From: Lasiosphaeris hirsuta
Taxonomy: Eukaryota; Ascomycota; Sordariomycetes; Sordariales; Lasiosphaeriaceae
NCBI GenBank assembly: GCA_030549175.1
Contig: JAUKUA010000003.1
Location: 3,534,001 to 3,598,000 of the forward strand
DNA: 64,000 bases
Reading direction: 5' to 3'
The notes below the pieces were generated by a model. It was not told where the DNA came from. It was given only the letters and a program-made list of their open reading frames with translations, and made no database searches. Positions 36,200 through 47,929 of this stretch are shown in pieces (position 1 is the first letter of the stretch; every line of letters begins with the position of its first letter). A program made the position numbers and the translations under genes.

Positions 36200-37978
36200 C
36201 CGAGACCTGGGATCTTTCAGGCTGATTTAACCTAAGATGTTTTTTTCTTGGATCATCCACCCATCTTGAATCTCCACTTCCCGTCCCTACGCTTGTTACC
36301 ATGTGCTGAAGAAGCAAGACATCGCCACCTTCCAACGCCACAGGTCTAACATCCCTCCATTATTACCCTTTCCAGAACTCCCTCTGGGGTATGTCCATAA
36401 TCTCCACCCTCTCTTGCACTACCAGCAACATGAGCCACCCATCTACTAGAATAGCGCATGTTTTGATCTATCCTGTGAACCCACAGAAAACCCCGAAGCT
36501 TCCAGCCTCGAAAGTCGAGCATGGATGATACCTTCACAGTTTCCATGGCAAAGATTGCATGGCTTGCTCAGCCATCAGCCATCATCTACCCTCTACTTGC
36601 TCATTTCTTTTTGAAACACAGCAGCAACCAATGTGCAGCCGTGCCGGCTACCAAACCTCCATGTTTTTGGCCTGGCCTGCATCTTGGAGGTTGTCATTAT
36701 GCAATATATCGTCAAAGTGCACCCCAGAACTCGTCACCGCTCATACGTCGGCGGATCTTGCCGTTTTCCTTGCGGCTTGCAGATTGCAATCTTGCGAAAC
36801 CAGCATCATGCTGTGTTGTATCCTGATGTCGGTTGGCCACAAAGCACGGCACTCAGCTACGCCGAATGAGGACAAATGCATTTGTACGACCTTGCCTGCG
36901 GGAGCGTGCATATCAGCTGCTGCAGGAACAGAGAGCCAAGGCGGAGAGCCTTTGTCGATGTGGCTTGGTCTTGCTCGAAGCCGTGAAGAGAAGGTTTGAG
37001 TGTTTGCGGCCTTCGTGCTGAAACTGATTTGGTCGAAAGGAGGCTGGGATGCAACGGTCCACCGCAGTCTTCGTACCGATCAGGAATCCCCTCCAGGAGT
37101 CGCGGGTATACCAATGGGCACGGGCCGTGACCTTCCAAGTCAACCATCGGCCGTTTTGCGTCACAAACATGAGACCGAAGGCTTCCGTTCACAGGCCCCC
37201 ATTCCCGCACGACATGTTTTCTCGTTTTGCTCACCTCAGACATGTCTGGAACGGAGGAACGAATTCTCGTGTTCTGAGATCCGTTGCCGGAAGTTCCGCG
37301 AGAACGCCACGGCGTGACACAGGGCCGATATCTCATGTGGACCTTATTCCGGCTTTCCATTCCGTCCTCCTTTATGGGTATACAAGCCGCGGCGGCCACG
37401 GCTCGGCAAATCCGTATGCAAACGCGATACTACGATGGCGGTGGCTGAGAGCAAAATAGATGAGTCGAGGCCAAGGGCCATCCAGGCCGAGGGCTATCCC
37501 TTTCGCCGCTTTTATGTCTGTTTGACAAACCAAAGTGGCTCTTCCTGGTGGAAGTTGTAGGGCTCCTATACCGCTCAGTTGTCATAGAATCCTGGAGCAA
37601 TGCAATCCTGCTTGCAATATCACACAGTACAGAAGCTGGCCAATCCCCGAGTTCGAAGTTCGATTGCTATCATGGAGCTAGCTGTCGTGTAGTTATGCGT
37701 GTACAAATGCGCAAGCAGCCGGCCGAATCTGTAGCCGTTTAACAGGTATCGAATGCCTACATACGCATGCAACAACGCGACCGCTGTGGAGAAACATAGG
37801 CATGGGGATGGGGCGAGTTCTGATTGCGATTGTCCCTTGTATCGTAAGTATTCGACAGGAATTAATCACCATAAAGTCTCGCGAAAAGCTCCCGACATCA
37901 CCCCCTTTTCCACATCGTGCTGTTCTCTGTCGCCCACAGTCAACCTCACTCCTTCGTCACCAGGAAAATCCTATCACC
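36200..37978. other. intergenic
   Basis: Open frames such as 36857-37399 (minus) and 37049-37459 (plus) overlap one another and show no family motif. I support no gene here. This is also where the window passes from core genes to accessory ones. Confidence 0.4.
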
Positions 37979-40044
37979 ATGCTTGCAACCGGCCGTCTGG
38001 CCCTTTTTGGCTTGGGGTAAGTTCACATCTCTCTCGTTTCTCAGCGGAGAGTAGCAACTGACTGCTGGTCCACCTTAGCTCCACGCTGGCCTTTGCTCTA
38101 CCAAATGACCCTGTTCCTCACCCTCGGAAGGGATTCTCCTATGGAGCTGCCTACGAATCCCCCCATGCAGTCACAGTTACCCAGACTCAGGTTTCCACCG
38201 TCACGGTTTGCGGCAACTCCTGTGTCTCTACCTGTCTTCCCTCAACGATCACTGTCTTAACCGGATGCTCTCAATCGACTGCTAGCACTGCGGGAGTTGG
38301 TGGCTCGCTCTCCACCTCTTTGGTCACTGTCTCATCAACATCGGCAAGCGTTAGCTCTGCTCCTTCGATCACCCCATCCACCTCATCCCCTGTTGACTCG
38401 TCAAGCCTGGCTGTGCCGTCTAGCAATACTCTTTCGATTCCATCAATCTCCATCTTCCCCGCGTCAAGGAATGGACAGAGCTTGACTTCCGCCAATCTCC
38501 CAGACACCATCAACACACCGGCTTCAACCACAAGTGGAGCGTCGAGTTCGCTCGAGGTCGCTTCGTCTACAAACGGCTCGACTACCTCATCGACCGTAGC
38601 GGACAACACGACGTACACCCCTTCAGTATCGAGTTATGTTGATGCGACTAGACCTTCAACCCTTGGGCCGTCCAGCTCGAGTCTTCTCATAATATCAAGC
38701 ACATCCTCGATCGCCATCACAAGCTCAATCTCTTCATCCCCAATGGCTTCTTCCAGCGAAGCTTCGAGCACCGCTTTAGAACCCTCATCCTATTATTCTT
38801 TGACCAGCACAGAATCATCGAAGGATGCAAGCAGCGGCAAATCCTCCATAACATCAGAAACAGCTAGCCATCATGAGCCATCAAGTTCTGGATATGGATC
38901 CAGCAGCCGTTCTGAGAGTCTTGCAACCGGAAGCTCTCCCCCGGCCACCACCACCACAACCACTTCTACTACGGGAACCAGTATTCCTTTGACATCTACG
39001 ACCGATATTTGGTCCACGGGAGGTTTGACGATATCCACGCCGGCTTCCACTACCGCTGATTCGAGTGGTTCATCAAGCTTTGGGGATGAGCCGACGAGCT
39101 TTGTCACTCTCACGGTGACGTCTTCGGGGACGACAACCATCATCTCACACCTTACATCAAGCTTGGAGACTGTGCCTACGGTTGGAATTACATCATCCGA
39201 GTCAAGATCTGTCATATTCCCGTCCTCTGCCGGGTCTGGCACTATAAGCTTTCGAAACAGCTCAACGACTCCCGCCATAAGCTACCAGTCGAGTTTGACG
39301 TATAGAGTCAAGCCAAGTGTCTCGTCCTCTACCAGCACAAGAACTCTTCCTTCTGGCTGGAGTATCAGCATCGCGAGTCCCTTGACCACTATCACATCCG
39401 GCCATCCATCAGATACCACTATTCCCGCGTCAACTGCCCAGACAATGGCTACAACTTCGGGAACAACGCCAAGCTCCCTCACCTCGGACACAGTCTCGTC
39501 CTCCGAGTCAGAAACCTCTATGATGTCATCGCCTAGAATCTCCGATACGTCGGCCACCGATGCCTTGTCAGGGTCTCAAACATCAACCCCGTCCTCTACC
39601 ACTTTCCTCCCCACAAGCTTCAGTTTCACCACCAAGGCGCCCACCTCCAGCGGCCAAGGCGCCTCCACATCGCCAACCATCTCAGGTGGCCAGGGACCAA
39701 GCATCAGCAACAGTATGCTCCCCTCTGTAACCTCAACCTCGTCAACTTGGTGGGGCGGATACGGCGGGTACACCTACACGATCCCTCCGCTAGCCTCAAC
39801 GTCAACGGTGTCTGCCACGTCCGCAACTGATGCGTTAGAGGGGATCTCCACGTCGGATGCTCCGACAACGTTCTCGACGCTGCCAAGGGGCTCTGGGGCC
39901 GTGTCTGTCAGTAGCGCTGTGTCGTCGCCGGCTAGTCCGGGGTATGGATATGGGTATGGGTACGGAGGACGTTATGGCGGGGGGCCTTTTGAAATGTCAG
40001 AAATGCCGACTTTTGGTGCTGCAAAGGCCTTGTCGTGGCCTTAG
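37979..40044 (+). CDS. secreted Ser/Thr-rich cell-wall or mucin-like protein
   Basis: Two exons, 37979-38016 and 38079-40044 (GTAAGT..CCTTAG), give 667 residues. The intron lies inside a signal peptide (MLATGRLALFGLGSTLAFA), after which an ordered stretch with four cysteines (TVTVCGNSCVSTCLPSTITV) precedes roughly 550 residues dominated by Ser and Thr, expected to be heavily O-glycosylated. The C-terminus has a WWGGYGGYTYTIPPL block and a run of Tyr-Gly pairs (GYGYGYGYGGRYGGG) and ends in ALSWP. No hydrophobic GPI-attachment tail is present, so it is probably secreted or wall-bound by other means. Such proteins act as surface or adhesion molecules; the specific role is unknown. Confidence 0.85.
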
Positions 40045-40273
40045 TATCCATCCCTCTTAGCAGGAGCGTTCCGCGCTGATAAACGAACCAGGGTTAGAGT
40101 GTATGTAAGGTGTAGGTAGATCCAGGCGGCAAGTACTGAATGTGAAAGTGAAAGTGGTACATAGACCGATAGTTGGAATTCATTATTCCGACTGCCCATC
40201 GAGGTAGCTGGCAGCCTAAAAGCGTCGTCCGTCCCTATATGTACGGGATCATCTGAAGCCAAGCCGGGGTCCA

Positions 40274-40954
40274 TTAAACCCCGGTCGGCTCAGCCCGCAG
40301 GCTAGCAAAGGACTCAGCAACTAGAAAGGCCCGCGCCAGAACATAGTTCACCAGAGCGAGTACACCAAAAGCGGTACACACCATCTCAACGATTTCGTTA
40401 TACGGGGCTGGTATCATACACCAGATTTCTTTCTGGATGTAACCGATTGGGAACAATACTGGCAGAGATCATGATATAATAATAGATGGATGACACTTTC
40501 CAGAGCAGCGATTCGACATGGTGGGAAACTGGAAGTTGGCGGCTGCGAGGTGGATACCCCCATAGGCCGCGGGCATGGTCAGGGACAGGGCTAGGAGCAG
40601 CTTGGTCTTGTAGACGAGCTTGACCAGCTCCCATGGACTAAAGAACATCGCATAGAAGGACGAGGTGTACCGGTAGTTCTTGCGCCGAACATTTCCTGCC
40701 GACGTCTGGAAAGCCTTGTGGTAAAGTTTGTGGGGATATCGGACCCCTAGCAGAGAACGGGAACTGTCATAATCGTCAATGTCATCGCTTTCTTTTTTTT
40801 TTCTTTTTCTTTCGATTTGGACCGTATCTCTCGCTGCGAGTCGATCCCCACAATAGACGGTCTTCTCCCGAATCGGTCCTTCAATCGCTTCAACGGCGGA
40901 AATAACCATCTTCCATCTCACAATGTCCCCTGGGTGAAAACGGATAGCAATCTC
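40274..40954 (-). pseudogene. frameshifted fungal four-helix membrane protein
   Basis: Coherent protein sequence continues across three frames. Frame A (about 40525-40954) ends LLLALSLTMPAAYGGIHLAA then FQFPT; frame B (about 40455-40525) gives VESLLWKVSSIYYYIMIS; frame C (40274-40455) gives IGYIQKEIWCMIPAPYNE and ends LARAFLVAESFASLRAEP. The YGG.HL..W/N.F.FP and ..VESF.SLR motifs are typical of a widespread family of small fungal plasma-membrane proteins of unknown function. Each switch needs a single-base indel; the only possible intron is 38 nt and does not restore frame. The 5' end is missing or interrupted by a TAA at 40955-40957. Sequencing error is the alternative. Confidence 0.6.
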
Positions 40955-41452
40955 TTAACACATCCTCAGGCGTCAAGTCCGTTTGGTTAGTAGTGGCAGC
41001 TTGGAGGCTAAAGCTAAACTTGATTGATTGACCTGGCTTGGGTATTGTGAAGTCTTTCTCCTCATCCACGTCGACCCACTAGCTGCCATTCTGCCAAGGT
41101 TCTCCTTCAGAATATGGCGGACAAAGGATCTTGAGAAGGTTTGGCTCAAATCTGAATCCTGACAGGCCTGAACTGCACCAGGACTAGTAACTTCATTTAG
41201 GGCCAGAGCCAGTCTAGTGTATCGATTTAAGGCTGTTTCGTAGGATTCAACATGATCCTCCGGGCTAGCGAAGCGCGGCGGGCGACGCACAGCAGAAGTG
41301 GTTGAAGCGCGTGAGCCGCTGACGCGGCACGTGGGGTCGTGCTTGAATTGGCCCAGACTACGTGCCAAGCCCGGAACAATGCGATCTTCCGGCCCGAACC
41401 CACCCCCTAACAGACGAAAAAAGAAAAAAAAAACACCGAAAATATCCCTGCT

Positions 41453-41690
41453 TCAAAGTCTGGCATTTCGCAGCCAATTTCGCAGGCACTGCAGCATAGA
41501 GATTGTCAAGTCATTCAAGCGGTGCCTCCATAAGCCTATCGTCAACTTGGCCAGGCTGAACACCCTCTCGCACGCAGTTGCAGCCCCTAGAATTGTCCGT
41601 ATGTCAATTGCCGTCTTTTGACAGCCTTGGATAACGGTCCTGATTGGCCAGCCACCACTGCAAAAGATCCTCCATTGGGTAGGTATGTAC
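41453..41690 (-). mobile_element. hAT transposase C-terminal fragment
   Basis: Minus-strand translation gives LLQWWLANQDRYPRLSK, then, after a one-base frame change, ATACERVFSLAKLTIGLWRH and LQCLRNWLRN. This is the hAT dimerisation domain, whose core is ERVFS..K...R.RL. Only the 3' end of a transposase remains; I find no intact catalytic core and no terminal inverted repeats. Confidence 0.75.
41617..41670 (+). repeat. inverted repeat, left arm
   Basis: Matches the reverse complement of 41725-41778 over about 54 bp; the differences seen are transitions (for example CACCACT against CATCACT). Both arms are copies of the hAT LANQDRYPRLSK coding segment. Confidence 0.8.
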
Positions 41691-41715
41691 CTTGCGGAAC
41701 GCGTGCCTGAAGGAG

Positions 41716-41815
41716 TGGAGGATCGATCTCTTGCAGTGATGGCTGGCCAATCAGGACCGTTATCCGAGGCTGTCAAAGATGGTAACCGACTTACTGACAA
41801 ATCCAGGGGCTGCAA
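41716..41815 (+). mobile_element. second hAT transposase fragment, inverted
   Basis: Plus-strand translation gives DRSLQ, a stop (TGA), then WLANQDRYPRLSKMVTDLL and NPGAAT. The TGA stands where the other copy has TGG, a G-to-A change as produced by RIP on the opposite strand. It is head-to-head with the fragment at 41453-41690. Confidence 0.65.
41725..41778 (-). repeat. inverted repeat, right arm
   Basis: Partner of 41617-41670; the loop between the arms is about 54 bp. Confidence 0.8.
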
Positions 41816-42926
41816 CTACTTTTCAGCCTGGCCACCGCGTGTAGAGAGACCACTCGCAAGAGAGCTAACTGACCTTGGTAGTCCGGGAGCCGGAAGTCTG
41901 GGGGGCAACTGGTAAGAGTATTCCCAATTCCCACCGGCGATATGATACACCACCATCCTGACCAACCGCCAATAGGACTTCTCGCTAGAAATTGTTCGGG
42001 GATACTGGGTCGCTCAGCCAGGAAGGACGTCTCGCGGCAGCTTGCTGAGAATCTGGACGGCCAGTATTGGCTGCTGCGGATGGCGCTGGAGGCCGCGGGC
42101 GTCGGGCCGTGGAGATGGCCATTCCCGCCGTCGATCATATGCACCATTGATGTCGCCGAGCACAGACGATGGCGTCGACGACTTTTACAAGAGGTGGCCC
42201 GTAAATACCCAGGCGAAGTAGCTGGATATTGCACCGAAGCTTAGGAACGCATAACTCAGCTATCGTTAAGAGAAAAGGGGTTAGGCCCGTCTGTCTGTCA
42301 GGAGCAGCAATTTATATAGAGTGAGCGGTGTCTCGGGTTCCTGGCTCTTGGCAAGATAGTATTCCGTCATCGATCAAGCTTGTGACATTGGAGCTACGTT
42401 CATAAGGATAATATGCGAGTTTTAGAGTGGGTTTACCGACTATGTTCTTGGAGATCGCTTTACCCGGTGCGCGGGACTGGGGAAGTCGCGAAAGCAAAAC
42501 CTATTATTAGCATGCTCTAGAACACAGTAAATTAACAGGGAATTGAATGACACCTCATCGTCGCGAAAGATTGTCAACATATACCTCTGCGCTGAACGAA
42601 CCGCACCCCGGGTCTCTCCTACCCCTGGGTCTGGAGAAATTTCAAGCTTCTGCTGTCCGCAATCAATGACACTGGACATCTATCTACCCCATCGAAGTGC
42701 TGCAACGTCGGGTCTTCTCCACTCGGCCCTATTCGTGTATTCGCCGATATCTCTTCTGGCTTGAGCTCCATAATGGGGTAAGGATGATGCTGTCGCCTCG
42801 ATTCTGCTGGCAGCCGAAAGACGTATTTATACGCCCGCGATGCGCCAGTATCATAGAATATAGATTGTAATAAAAAAGAACTTGACACTCTGACAATCCA
42901 TCCAAGACATCACTTTTCCTGACAAA
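41816..42926. other. transposon-flanking intergenic DNA
   Basis: Sequence beyond the hAT fragments up to the first CVNH-like gene. The frame at 41942-42244 has no recognisable family. It may be further degraded element sequence. Confidence 0.35.
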
Positions 42927-43495
42927 ATGACGCTGACCCTCACCACACTCTTCGCCCTGGCTCTTTCTGCCACGGGAGCCTTGGCGGAAGGAGATTTTAT
43001 CGGAACCTGTGATGTCACGAGCATCAAGATCAGCGGAAAGTATCTCAGTTCCAAGTGCAAGAACATCCTGGGAGCGGAAGAGTGCACCAAGCTGGACCTC
43101 AACAACTGCCTTAAGAACTCTTACGGACAGTTGGAGGCCGACCCAACTGCCGCCGGGTGTGTTTGAGCCCTGGGAAACTACTCAGACTAATAGGGGTACT
43201 AATGGGCCATCTAGACCTCACTTCACGGCCAAGAACCAGTGTGTCAGCTGCACCAACGAGCAGCCAAAGACCGGCTTCGTCATTGGCGGCGGCGGCGGCG
43301 CCACCCTGTTGCACTGCTTGTGCAACCCGGGGACAGGAGCCGCCCAAGCAAGCTGGCCTACGGCTTACTTTGACCTCAGTCAGTCACCCTTTCTACCGTC
43401 AGGAGTATTTACTAATAACAAGACTATTAGATACCATTGTTGAGAACAATAACGGCGTGCTTGCATGCTTCAAGACAAAGGGCACCGCCTGCTAA
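42927..43495 (+). CDS. secreted CVNH-like cysteine-rich protein 1
   Basis: Exons 42927-43156, 43215-43378 and 43431-43495 give 152 residues. A signal peptide (MTLTLTTLFALALSATGALA) precedes a cyanovirin-N-homology-like pattern: GDFIGTCDVTSIKISGKYL, SSKCKNILGAEECTKLDLNNC, then CVSCTNEQPKT and a C-terminal ENNNGVLACFK. The repeated plan Cys..L...C......LDLN.C..N..G.L is the CVNH signature; CVNH proteins are usually glycan-binding. The second exon carries an extra CxxC pair and a Gly run (FVIGGGGGATLLHCLC). The same plan and the same positions of both introns recur in the gene at 59490-60093, which indicates a shared family. Function as lectin or effector is inference. Confidence 0.82.
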
Positions 43496-44192
43496 AGAAC
43501 GATATGGAAACATGGTGCTCTGTTTTGTCGGGGAACGCTTCAGGGACTTTTTACCCCTTTTTCGTGAAGAAAGGCCCTTGAATATGAAAGTGACACTATC
43601 TTGGGGTCTCTTTGTTGGTTCAAACGGAATAGTTCAAAGGTACTCTTTGATAAATACACGGGGAGCTGAGGCCGATACATGTCAGGACATCCAAACACCG
43701 ATGCAAAATCTAGTGACTGGTGTCAACATGAAGGAGGATCCCCCCCTCCCCTCCCCTCTCCTCCCCCCATCCCTCCCATTCCCTCCCAATCACTGTTGCA
43801 CAGCCGTGCTGCGTGGGTGGTATTATGCTTGTCTAGATGACGGATAGCGGCTTCTGGCCCGTCCCGAGCGTCGTGAGGTGTCACCGGGTGTCGGAAGGAG
43901 TGAGTGTGCGTCATGTCCCCTCAGTGTGTGTGCGGTTTGTCCTACGATGTGGGCTGGGGCCCGTACTCCCGGCGCCGCGTCGGTCATTTTCGCCGTGCTG
44001 GCCGCCGGCCGCCCCCCCCCTTACCCAGTGCGGCGACCAAGCGGCGACTAAGCCGGCGACGACTAAGCCGGCGACTAAGCGATGCCCACGCGGCTGGAAC
44101 GGGGAGGAGCACACGGCGGAAGGCCCAAAGCCTTTCCCCCCCAACAGCGGAAAAGCACCGTCCCACATCCCGAAGACACAACAATCGCAAAG
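43496..44192. other. intergenic
   Basis: CT-rich and C-run tracts (43740-43790, 44011-44020) but no gene I can support. Holds the promoter of the next gene. Confidence 0.4.
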
Positions 44193-45196
44193 ATGTGCAG
44201 GAAGTGGCCGAACACGCGTTGGGCCTGCTATGAGACCCGGCGGTGCCGTCCACAGCACCCGCTCCTCCCAGGGTTCGACCTCGGCCCAGCTCCCTGGGAG
44301 GAGCACTGCAACCAGTACGACTACTTTTTGCAGAAGTGCGGTCGAGGTGCGCGCCGCGAGGGTCGCACCGACGACGAGATCAACCAGCCGGTCTACCTGA
44401 CCGTCGAGTGCCCCAGGCACCACTACAAGAGAATGGCCCATCTCAAAGAGGCCTGGGACGAGGAGTGGCGCGTCCAGATCATCGAGGCCCACCCCGGCGA
44501 CGAGTACCGCGCCGTCGCCCTCGCCCGCAAGGCCATCGAAGACGGCCGTCGAGACGCCACCATCGCCGAGTGCAGGTGGGAGGCCGAGGAGTTCAAGACT
44601 CCCTTCTACTCCACCATCCACCGTTGGCAGCTGGACCTCATCCGGAAGGTCTTGGAAGAGTGAGTTCCACGGCAATCTACTCTAACCTTTGATTTTCGTG
44701 GAGCCTTGGCTAACAGCTGCTACCTAACAGAGGAAGCAGAGAGCTGCCAGTCCTGCCAGACAAAGACAGGCGCAAGGCCAGAGAGATGCTGGTCAACAGC
44801 AACAGGCCAACGGACTTGCCAGCCACAGGCGACAAGACCCCGGAGCCCAAGGCCACGGACGACAAGACTCCACCCAAGCCGGCGCCAGACCGAGAAGACC
44901 CAGACAAGACCCCAGTCAAGAGAGGCTTCAGGTCCTTATTCGAGAACCGGGGCAAGAAGCTGCTGTGGTGGCCAAAGAAGTCCGACAAGGCAAACGAGCA
45001 GCATGCCGCAGAGTCAAGCGAGCAGGATTCCGCAATGACAAGCAAGCGAAGCAGAGGTTGGCATGCTCGCCGGAGAAACAGATCCTACAGCTTTTCTGCC
45101 AATCGGTCCGATTTGTTCACCAAAGACTGGAAAGACATTTTCCGCAGAGACCGGGGACGGGACGAAGATGGCGACGACGGCTACCAGACAACCTAA
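44193..45196 (+). CDS. small Cys/Trp-rich family protein A, with basic tail
   Basis: Two exons, 44193-44659 and 44731-45196 (GTGAGT..TAACAG), 310 residues. It starts MCRKWPNTRWACYETRRC, then has further cysteines (HCNQYDYFLQKC), VECPRHHYKRM, a Trp-rich helical segment (HLKEAWDEEWRVQIIEAH) and FYSTIHRWQLDLIRKVLEE at the end of exon 1. The same order (Met-Cys start, Cys cluster, C-x-H/K-R segment, helix with W..W, closing aromatic helix) is found in the genes at 46072, 53314 and 54226. Unlike those, this protein continues into a charged, Pro/Lys/Arg-rich tail of about 150 residues. There is no signal peptide. The Cys cluster could bind metal, but that is speculation; no known domain is recognised. 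Confidence 0.72.
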
Positions 45197-46071
45197 GGTA
45201 CGGCAACGGCAGCTTTTTGATATCAACAACGTGGTTTGATTTTTGATTTTACCAACTTCCGATTGGCACTTTAGGACTGGTGGTCTCCCCGAGATAGTAC
45301 ATATGGTACTACCAGCAGTATCCCTCGCAAGCTTCTCAAAGGCTGTGGAACATGGAATGAATGCCATTCAGGGGGTAATATGCCACGCTGCCGACGAAAA
45401 CGTGCCGGCAATCCGAACCGCAGCTTCTCACCTCAAGTCGACCTGTACAATCCTCTTCCGGAAACACCAAGTGCGCACGCTGGCGCCAATCTAATGTAAT
45501 CATCTGCGAGAGCGTTGATTCAGACAACAAGGGGCCTCTAGGTAACCCGACATGGTCTCAGAATCTAGCTTTCCATACCCTTCCACCTCTTATCACCAAC
45601 CTCTTCGCACCGGGTAGCGGCAACCATGGCACAGCTGGCACATGCAGAACTCGGCGCATGCCTGTACAACGCCAGTGCCAACTCTAGCGGTGGCGCGTCT
45701 ACAGGACCTACAGTGGCATGTTCGAGACGGGTGCCTTGCACCACAGTCACGGCGCAGGAGACCTGCATCCACAGACCTGCATCCACAGACCTGCATCTAC
45801 ATGGACGGCAGCACTCTAGTGCATCCCTCCGACACACCGTTCCTGCTGCTTCGACGCGCTAATGCCTGGCACTTATGCCCCATCCCGTCTGACTTCCGCC
45901 CATCGGCTGGAAGCAGATGTACTAGTTGTATCATGATATCGCGGCCCCCTCCTGCTGAACTTGGCTTTCGGAATTAAAAGTCGAGCCCCGGAAGACTGGC
46001 CGCTCCCGCAACGTCTTTCTTTCATGCTTCTCCTCTCATCTCAGACAAACCAGCCGTCTCTTCCTAGCACC
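45197..46071. other. intergenic
   Basis: Promoter side of the next gene. Includes a tandem repeat at 45759-45800. No gene seen. Confidence 0.4.
45759..45800 (+). repeat. 14-bp tandem repeat, three units
   Basis: Three units of AGACCTGCATCCAC, the first starting with G in place of A and the last with one C-to-T change. Confidence 0.85.
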
Positions 46072-46575
46072 ATGTGTATAGAGTACCCCACAGAGTACCA
46101 CTGCGGCTGCACAGGCGAGCCGCGCATCGAACCCTGCGTCGGAGCCATGACAAGTCTTTTGCGCGGCCAAGATCCGAAGCTCTGCAATCCAACACTCCCG
46201 GCACGAGACGGCGAGGTGATTCCGGTAGGCATCAAATGCGAAAGGGACAGGCGAGACCGGGTAGGGCGGCGCAAGCTCAGCCACCACAAGGCGTGGCTGC
46301 GGGAAGCAGAGGCCGAACGGGACCGCTTCTGGAAGCACAAGATCTTTTCCCCGCTCAAGAAGGACGCCAGCCAGCGCCTATACGCACAGGATCTCAGACA
46401 GGAGGCCGAGGAGGAGCTGGAGCGGAACATGGTGGCGTGGGAGAGGGATGCCGAGCTTTACGGGATTTCACTCTATGATTCATATGACCGCTGGTTGTCT
46501 TGTTTGAAGGAATACACGAAGCGGAGGCTCGATATTGATTCTACGAGGGCATCTACGTCGATGAGCAAAATGTGA
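46072..46575 (+). CDS. small Cys/Trp-rich family protein B
   Basis: Single exon, 167 residues, starting MCIEYPTEYHCGCTGEPRIE. Cysteines at 2, 11, 13 and 20, then KLCNPTLP and GIKCERDRRDR, followed by a long charged helical region (HKAWLREAEAERDRFWKHKI) and SLYDSYDRWLSCLKEY near the end. The YxCGC start is shared with the proteins at 53314 and 54226, and the overall plan with 44193. No signal peptide or membrane helix. The ATG is preceded by an A at -3 and a C-rich leader. Function unknown. Confidence 0.72.
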   Translation: MCIEYPTEYHCGCTGEPRIEPCVGAMTSLLRGQDPKLCNPTLPARDGEVIPVGIKCERDRRDRVGRRKLSHHKAWLREAEAERDRFWKHKIFSPLKKDASQRLYAQDLRQEAEEELERNMVAWERDAELYGISLYDSYDRWLSCLKEYTKRRLDIDSTRASTSMSKM

Positions 46576-47929
46576 GCTCGGGACAATTTGCCGGCTTGAG
46601 GGCTTTGGGACCGGTGACGAGGGCTTAGAAGGTGCCTCACCCTCCATAAGTACCTATCAGACACATGTCGTCTTAGTTCTTCAATTAAAAAGCCCTCGTT
46701 CCGTCTCGCCACAAAACTATTGCCTTACCAAATCAAGTACTAAATTACCGTCCAGCAAAAAGGGGGTAGCACAACCCCAGCGCCAAGCCCCAACTTCCAA
46801 GAACCCCAGCAACCAAAACAAGGCCACGCCAAGTCTTAAATAAGCCTTAGTACCCTCTCACTCACTCCCTTCTCGTTAACCTGTAAGCATAATTCTAGAC
46901 CTACCTAACTCACCTCTTCCCCAGAATCCATACGAAGAGGGGGGCCTGCCACGCCACCAAGATGATACACTTGGCCCTGCCAGATCACATCCGTCGCGAT
47001 CTGCGACAGGGCCAAGCCCCTGGCTTCATGCAAGTGCATGCACCCTGCTTCCCAACGTAGCAATCCTTCCCCAGACTGGGGGCAACTCCCACAGCTGCGG
47101 TGAGAAGTTCCCAGTCGGAGAGTTAAGCATATCCTCTTCCGTCTTGGATCGTCCATCCCCCACGGATCGCACCTAATCCCCCGACTGTTTATCCACCGTT
47201 TGATCGCCCCCTTTTTGGCTGCCGGTGCAGAGGTCATCTGCCATCTTAGGCGCTCTGAAAGGGCCTTTTCGGAAGAAAAATGAGGGGGTTGCCTCTGCTG
47301 GCTTCGGCAGTTTCTCTAACGATGGTCGTAGGTATACCCCGACCAAATCAATCGAGTTGAATCCGGGCCGAGGGGGATTTTTGGTGCCCACCGAGGCGTT
47401 TCCCTCGAGCGAAATCCGCCTCAATGGCGTAGATGTGACCAGAATGACGAAAACGACACCAAGAAGAAGATACAAGTGAGCGAAAGCAATAGAACAATCT
47501 AATTTTAGCAATTATCTAGTACTTGATCCTCAATCGTTGATGTTATCGTGTACTCCGTCCCAAGCGTCATCCATCCATCCATTCCCGCCCAGCCACATCC
47601 CATCATTCCATCATAAGAAAGATAAAAGCCAAAACGGGGGTATCTATCCTACATCATAGAGATTCCCATTTTTCTTCCTTGTCCTGCCTGTACTCCTGTC
47701 CATAGCCCATTCATTGACCGACGGGCCAAGACGCTGAATTCCCAAGCCCGGTGGGAAGTTCCCAAAAATACCGACGGATGAAAAAAAATATCTACTCTTT
47801 AAAAGACGTAAAGGGTAAAAGACGTCCCCCAAGAATGTAAATGACCACATCATTATCAAGTAGGAACCCAGCGTTCGTCCGCCAGGAACAACCGCTGGAA
47901 TCACACTCGTCACACATCTCTGGTATCGA
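46576..47929. other. intergenic
   Basis: Shared 3' flank of the small gene and the receptor gene, which converge. No supported gene; frames at 46905-47511 have no family signal. Confidence 0.4.

Noticed and set aside
36857..37399. Minus-strand frame of 180 codons
   Set aside because: Overlapped by plus-strand frames of 105-136 codons; no family signal.
38271..39773. Long minus-strand frames under the Ser/Thr-rich gene
   Set aside because: They are antisense shadows: Ser/Thr codon repeats read backwards give Val/Glu/Asp-rich frames.
43911..44675. Minus-strand frame of 254 codons
   Set aside because: Antisense to the spliced Cys/Trp-rich protein A, whose splice sites and family resemblance are better supported.
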